The notes under the pieces were generated by a model. It had not been told where the DNA came from and made no database searches. It was given only the letters and a program-made list of their open reading frames with translations. From positions 2,929,434-2,993,433 of the forward strand of contig JAJEKV010000045.1 in NCBI GenBank assembly GCA_021234155.1: a stretch of DNA of 64,000 nt. Reading direction: 5' to 3'. Source of the DNA: Isoetes taiwanensis. Taxonomy: Eukaryota > Streptophyta > Lycopodiopsida > Isoetales > Isoetaceae. The position numbers and the translations under genes were made by a program. Below are positions 55,621 to 64,000 of the stretch, piece by piece. Position 1 is the first letter of the stretch, and each line of letters opens with the position of its first letter.

Positions 55621-56529
55621 TCCGGTTTACTGGAAATCTCCACAAGCAATACCGGCTATGGGCGCACCATTCGGGTGGATTCTCCCCGTTTGAGAACCAC
55701 AGTTTTATATACGGTCAGGTCCATGCATGGAGATACGAACTAGAAAGTAAAAGTTAACCCCATCCACGTGACATCTCTTTTAAAAGTCGGGGTTAGAGTC
55801 CAGTAACGTTGCCTAAATAATAACCTACACCAACAACGCTAGGGCTATGCTTAAAATGTCCAAGGCATCAAATTTTCACATATTGCATTCTTTACATGCA
55901 ATATGCCATTTTCATTGTCAACCAGGGCCAATTTTTTCAAGGTAGATAAAGATAGGTTTTTCAACCATTATAAAATTTTGAAGGTCTTACCAACCTTTAA
56001 ATATGAACTTAAAGCCATAGTATTAAATTAAGACCACGGTCTTTAGACCATGCAACCAAGCAAATGCGGCTCCTGGCATAGTATCCATCTAGCAAATCTA
56101 GAGGGCAATTAAGCCCTAACTTATTTCGGTATGCCCTACAAGTATTTTACTAAACCATAAAATACAAAGACATTGCATGCACATAACAAATTCTATGTCT
56201 CTAGAGATGCCACATTGTCCCCGACTGTCCCCGAGGAACTCTAGCAAGATTATAAAATTGTCAAGTTACTGTATGAATATAGTATTGTAAGTCTATTGGG
56301 TAGATTCTTAAGTGTCCCATAAACGTATAAATATGGGGTCCGCGTTAGCTCAAACCTACAATACTAGCTAGGGATGGAAATTAATTTCCCCCCCCCCCGG
56401 AACTAAATCAAGCTTAATTAAATAATACATCATTAGACAAATCGAGGAGCTTTGTGAAACATCAAATTTCATCTAAAATATACTGTTCAATGAAATGTTA
56501 TAACTAAAATTGTAATAGCGCCTAGAAAA
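55621..56529. other. Unassigned AT-rich sequence with a C run
   Basis: A run of eleven C residues lies at about 56388-56398. No gene or repeat is recognised. Confidence 0.35.
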
Positions 56530-56865
56530 GCACCATCTGACGATTAGTCTGATGCAATATCTGACGAATAGTCTGACGCAAAATCTGATGATATATCTGA
56601 CGTTATACCTGACGCATTTTCCGACGATTATTCTGACGGTTATTCTGACGCAAAATCTGATGCAAATCTGAAAATTTGACGTATATTCTGACGATTAATG
56701 TGACGCTTAACCTAATGAAGGCTTCTGACGATTTATGTGACGATATGTCTGACGTAGTATCGTCAGGAAAATCATCAGTACGTTCGTCAGCCTGTACGTC
56801 AGGCAAAAATCTCTCTAGACAGTCTGACGATTTTTCTGATAAAAAATGCTTATTCTCTTGTAGTG
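56530..56865. mobile_element. CACTA-type right end with CTGACG subterminal repeats
   Basis: Read on the minus strand, the sequence from 56865 starts CACTACAAGAGAATAAGC, a typical CACTA terminus. Inward lie about fifteen TCTGACG or reversed CGTCAG units. The left partner terminus was not identified; a degenerate CCTAGAAAAGCACC near 56522-56535 is a weak candidate, so the element may be a MITE or truncated. Confidence 0.55.
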
Positions 56866-56934
56866 GTTGGATCTAACTGTTGAAGTTATGTTTCACGAAT
56901 GTAAAACAATACGATACATTCCCAAAGTTGAGCG

Positions 56935-57720
56935 CACAAACAATATTCCAAGTGGTGGTGCTTTGTTTAAGAAATAACCTCAAAAAATTCATACTTCCTT
57001 AAGTAATAGCTGCGTAAAACTATGCCATTTCAGAAAACCACACTTCTGTAAAAAAACAGCCACTTAAAAACTACACCTACTTAAAAATCACACCTCAAAA
57101 AACCATACTTACTTTAAAAAATAGCTACGTAAAAACTATACCTAGTTATATAAGCCACACCAAAAAAAATCATACTTCCTTAAAAATAGCTTCTTAAAAA
57201 CTACACCTAGTTATAAACTACACCACTTCAGAAAACCATACTTCATTAACAGCCACTTAAAAACTACACCCGCTTATAAACCACACTTCAAAAAACCATA
57301 CTTCTTTAAAAAACAGCTATTTAAAAACTACACCCACTTATAAACGACACCTCAAAAAACAACACCTCGATTAAAAAAAATCATACCACTTTAGAAAACC
57401 ATACTTCCTTAAAAAACAACCACTTAAAAACTATACCTCCTTATAAACCACACTTCAAAAAACTATACTTCCATAAAAAACAACTACTTAAAAACTACAC
57501 CTGGTTATAAACTACACCTCAAAAAACAACACCTTCTTAAAAACAATACCCCCTCAAGAAAATAAGCAACACTTCTTTTAAAAAATTGACACCACAAAAA
57601 AAGACCACACCTTCAAAAAAAAAAAAAAAAAAAAAAAAAACTATAGCTCCATAAAAAAACTAAACCGCCTCCTTAATAAACCACACCTCCACATAACCAC
57701 ATGTAGATTTTTTGGAACAA
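56935..57720. repeat. Right subterminal AT-rich tandem repeats of the 12-kb element
   Basis: Units like CCATACTTCCTTAAAAAACA, then CCACTTAAAAACTACACCT, then TTATAAACCACACC recur about ten times over 780 bp with a period near 65-70 bp. An A run lies at 57617-57640. They lead directly into the right terminal repeat at 57782. Confidence 0.8.
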
Positions 57721-57786
57721 CGACATGTGGTCTTTTTGTTACTGTTGTTTTTAGGTGTGGACCCAGAATTGGGGTGGTTGTGTATT

Positions 57787-58839
57787 TGAAGTTAATGTTG
57801 TAAAGATAAATCCAAATCTCAAGGTTGTGCTCAATAAATATTTTTCATTACTCAAGGTAATCAAAAGCTATCTATATCCCAAAATTCAACTTCAGATCGA
57901 TTAACATAAGGAAGTTATTTATTTTAAATGGACCTATGAACCAGTAATGGGCTCAGGTACAGAAATCTTTTTTGATTTCTTGTGACCATGTCTTTTGCGT
58001 TTTTAATGAGTTTGTTTTTTCCATTGATTTCATACCACTTTGAACTTTCATACTATGATTTTTTGGAGGACATCATAGAGTAATTTTTGCTCTATATGTG
58101 AAAATATTAATCATTATTACAAGTTCCCTAAAATTGAGATAAAAAATGATAACTCAAATATCAAATTCAAGGCCAGCCAATATTTTTATGGGATGGAGGA
58201 ACTTATTAACTGCTTATTAACTTATTAACTGCTTTGTGTTTTTTCATGCAGTCCGCATTTCTTGCAGAGAAAGCTATTGATCTCATTGATGGAGCTATTA
58301 TATAGAGTGTTCTTTCCCTCATTATTTCCGATGTACGACGGGCGATGGGGCGATGGGGCGGAAACCAAGTGGACGGGCGATGGTGGACGGGCGATGGGGC
58401 GGAAACCAAGTATGTGCACTATCTCAAATCAAATATAGTTAGGCGTGGTATTATAGATGGATTGTATTATAGATAGCTTAGATGTTAGATCTGTCAAATC
58501 GTGCCATTCCGGAGATGAAAATGAGAATGGTGACGATGAATGTAAACATCGGAGTACCACACCAAAGCAAACGGAGGAATCGTTAAGTAAAAGTAAGCAC
58601 AGAGTGTAGACGGCATCAACCAATGATCTCTGGTAAGAGTAGTGAGAGCTAACAGGCAGGGGGAAAAACGGTAAAGGATGAAGCTCCCGGATATGGCGAC
58701 GGAAAATTCAAATTTTAATTCAAAATTGTATTCAAATTTTTTGAAGTTTCTATAACGGTAGGGAAAAGAAATGAATAGGAAAGAAAATATTAAAAAATAT
58801 TAGAAAAGAAAACATAAAGAATAAGGGTGGGTGGACGAC

Positions 58840-58880
<41 letters not shown>

Positions 58881-58910
58881 ACAATCAGTGTCAGTTTTAA
58901 GAGGACGGAC
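57787..58910. other. Intergenic upstream of the PLATZ-like gene
   Basis: CGGGCGATGGGGCGGAAACC is repeated with variations near 58340-58410. An A run of about 38 lies at 58840-58877. No gene is recognised. Confidence 0.4.
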
Positions 58911-59258
58911 CACGTGGCAAAAGGGACACATCGAAAACAAATCGGACGGCTACAGGGAATGGAGCACGTGGCACCACAGCATAGAGCGTGAATATATAAG
59001 AAAAGATATCAATGGAAAATTTCTAGACCATCGTCATAATCATGACATCTAGGCTAGGCGTAATAATGAAATAATGAAAATACATAGAGGAGGACGATAT
59101 TTACGTGTGTCAGATAAGTAGTAGGAAGACAGACGGCGAATATGCGCGTACGAAAATTCGGATAGACAAGATAGGACAAGACAAGCATTAATAACAGACG
59201 GTAGTATTGAATGGCGGGAATTTGGACAGACTTTCGTAACCCTAATAACTATATAAAA
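58911..59258 (+). promoter_or_regulatory. Promoter with two CACGTGGC boxes and TATA
   Basis: CACGTGGC (G-box/ABRE type) occurs at 58911-58918 and 58965-58972. TATAAAA at 59252-59258 lies about 140 bp before the ATG of the PLATZ-like gene, giving a likely start near 59285. Two such boxes suggest control by bZIP factors, for example in abscisic acid or light responses. Confidence 0.55.
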
Positions 59259-59394
59259 CAGTAGATAGACGAATTGTGAGACCAGCGCGCAAAAATTTCC
59301 AAGCGTTTAGGAATCTTGAATTGCAGAGTTCACACCAACAGGGGAGCGCCAGTGCATCTCCGCCTCAGGCTCCGCCACAGCGCAGTTACAGAAG

Positions 59395-59943
59395 ATGGAT
59401 AAGGGTAAGAATTTGGCAGCTGACAATGCTGGGGAAGAAAAGAAAATCAGGAAGAGACCCGGATCTGGAGCCCCGGGCAACCTTATAGTGCCCTTTAATC
59501 TGGATCTTGAGGAGCTCAACCCGTGGTGTATCTGCGAACCGAATTGTCGATGTTTGGGTCGGGGGCTGCCGTCATGCATTAGCTGCGGGCGAGTGCACTG
59601 CTTATTCTGTGACAGAATCCACCATGCTCAGGATATGCGGGATCATGGCTACTCTTTAGGGTTATTGGAAGTGCTGGGGGTTCTAGGCGACAAAAACGAT
59701 TCCATAAGGTGCCAGGATCTGGATAGAACCATGCAGTGCTTTAACCGCCTTCAGATTCATGCGGCGATACAACGGTCGCCAAGATATCAGCACAACCTTA
59801 CAATCTGCGACCTTGGAAAAGTCTGTATATATTGCTGTGAGAAGAATCCGGTAGATTTCGTGTGTCGGGCGTATGTTGGAAGAAACCTGGAAAAGGTTAG
59901 GAAGATCGGAGAGCCGTCGACAGGGAAAAGGCCAAGGAATTGA
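59395..59943 (+). CDS. Cys-rich zinc-binding protein, PLATZ-like
   Basis: A complete 182-residue frame begins at the first ATG after a TATA box and leader. The N-terminus is basic (residues 1-22). Residues 45-77 are Cys/His-rich: C45, C47, C51, C53, then C61-x2-C64-x4-C69-x2-C72-x3-H76. The last spacing equals that of PLATZ plant transcription factors. The following segment (IRCQDLDRTMQCFNRLQIHA, 104-123) fits their second block, and C144-x2-C147..C157 fits the third, with weaker identity. PLATZ proteins bind A/T-rich DNA and repress transcription in the nucleus. The match is by pattern only, so a divergent relative or another zinc protein is possible. No intron is needed, and the gene stands between repeats. 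Confidence 0.6.
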   Translation: MDKGKNLAADNAGEEKKIRKRPGSGAPGNLIVPFNLDLEELNPWCICEPNCRCLGRGLPSCISCGRVHCLFCDRIHHAQDMRDHGYSLGLLEVLGVLGDKNDSIRCQDLDRTMQCFNRLQIHAAIQRSPRYQHNLTICDLGKVCIYCCEKNPVDFVCRAYVGRNLEKVRKIGEPSTGKRPRN

Positions 59944-60290
59944 ACATCAAGGGTGAGAAAAAGGGCAGCTTTAGAGGAGATAGATTGGCGGCATGTAACC
60001 TCTTTTTTCTTTGCTTGTTTTCGTTGTTTTACTGTTGGTCCTTTGCCTCTTCGTTCTTTTATGATTCCATTCTGCTAAATAGGTATGATATATCAGCAAA
60101 AATTCTGTATGAAAAATTGTTTAAGTGATGCGGGGAAACCCGGACATAGCAGGAAGGAATTACGACTGACAGACAGGGCTGATAGCGGAATGCATATCTG
60201 AAGTATGAAGAATTAGATATAGTTCATTGTTATGTACTTAAATATGTAACATCTCCGTATGGAGAAAATTTTTGAATGAAGGTTATATTG
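59944..60290 (+). terminator. Probable 3' untranslated region and polyadenylation zone
   Basis: The T-rich stretch after the stop leads to a small hairpin TCTCCGTATGGAGA at about 60251-60264. It is followed by AATGAA at 60274-60279, a plant-type near-upstream poly(A) element. This is the best candidate 3' end for the PLATZ-like transcript. Confidence 0.35.
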
Positions 60291-60840
60291 AAGCAATAGT
60301 TGTCAATGGTAAAGCGGCCTCAATAAAAGCTAAAGTAATGTATGTGACTGATAATTTAGCTCCATTGTGTAGTCTTAAAAATCGCCTTAGTGATGAAATG
60401 TTTCCGACCCATAGTGTTATATCCCACGGAGACAATGCACGAATATATGGGAAATCATGGAAAGGATGGACTCTAACTCTAACAATATAGAACATAGTAG
60501 GGATTATTGAATGGTAATGGAGGGAGTACAGGGCCGATAAGTTACATCAGCGGGTATACCTACAAAGTAGGGAAGCATTACAGGAGACACAGGGCGACAT
60601 TGGACAAGAGAACAGAAAAGATAACATGCGAAATTGGACAAAAATGGATCATATCGTGGGGGTATCGACCCGGAACGAAAAGGTGGCGAACACATCCGAA
60701 ACAAAGGGGAGTATAAGATGAGGGGCGATATATCAGGGACAAATAGGCAAGGAGCAGGAAGAATTGGCCATGCGTAAAAGCACAGGTAGGGCGGGATCAG
60801 CGAGGACCAGGGAAAGTACACACGGAGAGCAAAGGAACTC
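60291..60840. other. Intergenic, no gene recognised
   Basis: Short open stretches on both strands have no family features. It may be the tail of an older retroelement continuing into the repeats after it. Confidence 0.3.
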
Positions 60841-61211
60841 CAGAGTAAAAGGCGGACGGGGCAAGCTACGGGACAGAGAGGCTATGCCTCCGCCGTACAC
60901 CAGGATAGCGAGGGCTAGACCCACCAACTGGTACCCCGGACCACAAAAAACTCATTAGCACCGGGGAATGAGATATGACTTATTTAGAGGTATGGAGAAT
61001 ACCTCATTTACTGACTTCGGTCAGCACAGAGTAAAAGGTGGACGGGGGCAAGTTACGGGACAGTGAGGCCAAGCCTCCGCCGTACACCAGGATAGCGAGG
61101 GCTGGACCCACCAACTGGTACCCCGGACCACTAAAAACTCATTATAACACAATATAATATAAAACATCTGTGAACAACATATGACTTATAGCGAGGTATG
61201 AAGAATACCTC
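60841..61211 (+). repeat. Tandem duplication, 186-bp period, each ending in a hairpin
   Basis: CAGAGTAAAAGG at 60841 recurs at 61027, with GCCTCCGCCGTACACCAGGA and CACCAACTGGTACCCCGGAC in both copies. Each copy ends in a perfect 7-bp hairpin, GAGGTATGGAGAATACCTC at 60987-61005 and GAGGTATGAAGAATACCTC at 61193-61211. Confidence 0.88.
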
Positions 61212-61719
61212 AAAGGAAGAAATTACCGACACGAAGGATTGGGGAATTTATGGACAGAAGGGTTTTAACCCACGACACAGGGGGAGCGCGGGCACGGCCC
61301 CCCTCTGTTTCCATGATTCCAGCCCACCAAAATGACACATGCACAGAAATACAGGAATACAGAACTACAAAAGATACAGGGATACAGAAATTCAGTACGG
61401 ACGGAATACCAACGTAATCAATGCAGACAAGCATCTACTCAGCTAATCAGCCTCGAAAAACCGAAAGGATCAATAGACGAAAGAAGGTAAACTACAATAA
61501 AAAGAGACGGACGGAATTAATTATGGCCTCTAGCATTTTAAATTTTGAATTTCAAAATTAGAACGGTAATTATGAATAAAAATACCGTTTAAGAATCAGG
61601 GAATATATAGTCTTAGAGAGAGTCGACGGCCATCTTACAATTGAGAGCCGAGCCTAAAGCAAGACCGCCTAGAGTCACCACGTAGTCTTTACGCATGGTT
61701 TCTCTTGCAAACGAGAGCT

Positions 61720-62480
61720 ATGGCTGACAGTATCAATAGCAGCCAGCAGAGGAGATCAGATGCGACAAGAGCCCCGGTGAGCCAACAAGACCTTAGGGAT
61801 TTCCTGGCACAGATGGATAAGCGGCTAGAATCAAAGATCCCGAACCTGGATGCACTCAACGATTGGTTTGAAACGTAATAGCAACAAGATAGCCATCACT
61901 AGCATGGACTTGAGAGTAGGAGGGGTGGAGAAGACGAATGAGGAAATGCAAAAGCAGAATGGATCTAAATCAAGAAGAGAAAGCAAAAGATCTTGCAAAG
62001 GTTGGTTGAATTAGAGAAATCAAATGTTGAGCCGGATGCATGGGAGTCATTTGATAGGATAAAAGCCACATTTAATGGAATATGAGGAGCAAAAATAAAA
62101 TTAAGCATGATGTTAGGCTAATTGGGATAGCAGAGAGGCCTAACGAGGATATATATCGAAGTTCTTCGCAAAAAGTGATAGAAACGGTGTTCAAGGAAAC
62201 AGGGGCGCCATCACAAAGCCCCAATGCATCAGGCCAATGGAGCGGAGATCGAGACACGTGAACCGGACGCTGAGGGACATGGCGACCAAGGAAAGGGATC
62301 CCGCGGATGGGATCCGATTGAGGAATGGAATCAAAGCACGTGAGTCCTAATCTGCGATGCAGGTAAGGGTGGGCCGCGACAAGAGAATTGGCCAAAGCCG
62401 TGGAGCTGAACCAAGCAGGATACAAGCTGGTGTCAAGAATGGCAAGGTCTACATACACAAGAGGGTGAGGGGAACAAGGC
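61720..62480 (+). pseudogene. LINE ORF1, L1/transposase_22-like, broken
   Basis: The start ATG opens MADSINSSQQRRSDATRAPV, an Arg/Gln-rich head, and the frame stops at 61876. Further on the text reads NKIKHDVRLIGIAERPNEDI (about 62090-62150), then VIETVFKETGAPS, and near 62390 KAVELNQAGYKLVSRM. The VRLIGIAERPNED block resembles the RRM of L1 ORF1 proteins, RNA chaperones of the retrotransposon particle. Several frame shifts are present. Confidence 0.5.
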
Positions 62481-62829
62481 CGCCTCAACCGGGCAGGAGC
62501 GTGATAGTCGGGTTGCGTGGGGCTGCGGTGGACAAAGAAAAATCAACTGGGGAGAGAAGGAAAACGATACACCCCTCAAGTCTATGGCTGTGGTAATGGA
62601 GAACGATCGCAGGGGGAGCTCTAGGAGCACTAAGAGCAAATCACGTGAGAGGGGAACCGTAACGTAGAGGAATAGGAAGAAGCGGGAAGGGGAAACGAAG
62701 AGCGGGCAACACAAGCAGTGGTCGGGAGGGCCAACCCCGACAATGAAGAACCGTGGGAAGACCCAAGGAGAAACGGGCAATGTAAAAACATGGAGACCCC
62801 GAAGGACCAACCTCGGGGAAAAAGACGCT

Positions 62830-63655
62830 GACATTATGGTACTGGAACTGTACGGGGTACCCATGGGATGATGGTGAAAGATTAGAAGGTGCCCACGGCT
62901 GCGATATAATATGCCTGACGGAGACATGGGAGCATAACGTTAAAAGGCTGCCAGAGGAGGAAGGATACCAACTATTCACGTGCTGGAAAGACAGGGATTT
63001 TAAAATAGGGAGGGGGAGTGCAGGTTTGGCTTGTTATATAAAGAATAGTGCAGTTAACAATGCATGTATGTTACATTCAGATATCAATAAAAGATATATG
63101 GTTTTGAGTATCCAATTGAGAAACAAACAAGATGTAGTTCTGATAATTGCATATTACCCGCCAAACAGTGATAAGTTAGAATTGCTGGAGCTGGGAGAGA
63201 ATATAACGAAATGGAAGGAGCAAGGACCAATGATTATAGTAGGAGATCTAAATGCCAGAACCAGGCAGGAACAGGCACAAAGTACACACACGGATGAGAA
63301 AGATGGTCAGATAGTGTACACGACGAGGGCACAGGAATGGCAGAGGGATACAGAAGATAAGGCAGAGGTCAATGCTAGAGGTGAATTATTGTTGGAGGTA
63401 TGCACGGCAACAGGGATGATTATAGCTAATGGCGTGGGAAAATGGAGGGGATCAGGAGGTTTCACGAGCCAAAACACACATGGCAGGAGCATAGTGGATT
63501 ATATAATTGTGAACGATCAAGCAGCGGAAAAGATAGAGGGACTGGTGCTACAAGAATGGCCGACTGGGAAAAGGGAAAGCCACAGACCGATTAAACTAAC
63601 AATCGAGCTAGGGGGGACGCCACAAAAAGATAGTACTGGAAAGAAAGGAAGATAA
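62830..63655 (+). pseudogene. LINE ORF2 AP-like endonuclease
   Basis: A degraded first block (WNCTGYPWDD) is followed by DIICLTETWEHNVKRLPEEE, with the catalytic TE. Then come AGLACYIKNSAV, VVLIIAYYPPNSDK, MIIVGDLNARTR, GGFTSQNTHGRSIVDYIIVN and the terminal RESHRPIKLTI. The GDLNAR, DYI and SHRP motifs are the endonuclease active-site blocks. From 63026 the frame is open to the stop at 63653-63655. The 5' edge is shifted in frame, so I mark it as a pseudogene, though it is well kept. Confidence 0.8.
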
Positions 63656-64000
63656 CAAAGAAAGAGGTGGTGTGGGATTCCAGGAGAATACATGTGACAC
63701 CTTCACCCAAATGATCAAGGAGGAAATGGGAGAATGGGACTGGGGAAAGCACAATGCAAGTGAGAATGGGAACACCCTAAATGACATCATGGTAAGGGTA
63801 GCAACGGAGGTGTTTGGGAAAAGATCAAAACGGAAGGAGCAGGCAGGCATTGAGCCTTGATGATGGTATGATGACGAGTGCGAGAGAATACAAGAGGAAG
63901 GTGAGAAAAACACAGGGGGAAAGGAGACATACCTGGGAAGAAAAGGCAAGCATACATAAGATTACCCAAGAAGAAGAGATACAATAACACTACAAAGACC

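Larger units (their letters stand above)
45573..57782. mobile_element. Large element with CACTA-like ends, 12,210 bp, TSD TATT candidate
   Basis: The plus strand from 45573 reads CACTACCACCCCAAAACTG and the minus strand from 57782 reads CACAACCACCCCAATTCTG. Both continue to GTCCACA, with 23 of 27 bases identical. TATT lies outside both ends (45569-45572 and 57783-57786). Both subterminal zones are repeat-rich with related TGTAGTTTTT/TGTTGTTTTT motifs. A 4-bp TSD is unusual for CACTA, so the class is open. No transposase is visible, and several unrelated insertions lie inside. Confidence 0.55.
61600..64000 (+). mobile_element. Second LINE, 5' part, running off the window
   Basis: A leader with a TATATAG-type box near 61603 precedes ORF1 (from 61720), then ORF2 endonuclease (about 62830-63655) and linker. 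The endonuclease wording (GDLNARTRQEQ) and an ORF1 of the L1/transposase_22 kind set it apart from the LINE at 18.6-32.1 kb. The rest lies beyond 64000. Confidence 0.8.

Noticed and set aside
55640-55720. Organelle-derived or group II intron-like text
   Set aside because: No domain V helix or organelle gene sequence could be recognised.

Overview
This is nuclear DNA of a land plant. The grounds are intron-free retrocopies of plant genes, a plant-type BCS1-like AAA-ATPase, PLATZ-like, 2-oxoglutarate dioxygenase, RCC1 and PPR coding stretches, plant L1-type LINEs, and CACTA, hAT and Helitron ends. The PPR remnant has the repetitive style (DEITFSSILKACAS, LVDVYA) that I associate with ferns and lycophytes. 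Together with the high load of old repeats this suggests a seed-free vascular plant, probably a fern, but that is an inference. Gene density is very low. I support two likely intact conventional genes: an AAA-ATPase at 1825-3240 (minus) and a small Cys-rich PLATZ-like gene at 59395-59943 (plus). A third, short candidate gene lies inside a transposon at 21618-21863. Almost everything else is transposon or gene debris.

Layout. 1-3.4 kb: the AAA-ATPase gene and its flanks. 3.5-10.6 kb: sequence between two matching hAT-type ends, holding a heat-shock-type promoter (3879-3992), a processed copy of a CC1/RBM39 splicing factor, a 291-bp tandem duplication, PPR and RCC1 remnants and a hAT transposase C-terminus. 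10.6-11.2 kb: two GC-rich foldbacks. 11257-18147: a CACTA-type element with an AAT target-site duplication (TSD). It holds GACGTC-rich subterminal repeats, an En/Spm-type transposase remnant, a tRNA-like triplet, a long polypurine tract and four tandem copies of a 1.13-kb unit. About 18.6-32.1 kb: an L1-like LINE split by a 10,365-bp inverted-repeat element (21338-31702, TSD TTAC). 32.2-37 kb: a 322-bp MITE, two LINE fragments (one with a clean 9-bp TSD) and a foldback. 37.4-37.9 kb: a second copy of part of the 10-kb element's coding cargo. 38.1-41.4 kb: a T-rich, gene-free stretch. 43.5-43.9 kb: a broken dioxygenase gene. 45573-57782: a large element with CACTA-like ends, containing nested repeats, a Helitron 3' end and a 217-bp hAT MITE with a perfect 8-bp TSD. 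58.9-60.3 kb: the PLATZ-like gene. 60.8-64 kb: tandem repeats and the 5' part of a second LINE that runs off the window.

Most noteworthy is the 10.4-kb element at 21338-31702. Removing it together with one TTAC copy rejoins the LINE reading frame exactly, so its borders are well defined. It carries two large, decayed, divergently oriented coding regions: a DUF7869-like protein on the minus strand, and on the plus strand a protein with a ParB-like stretch and possibly a methylase-like one. It also carries a duplicated small gene with its own TATA promoter. I cannot assign it to a known transposon superfamily. All transposon classes and domain names are from reading the sequence; no database search was run.
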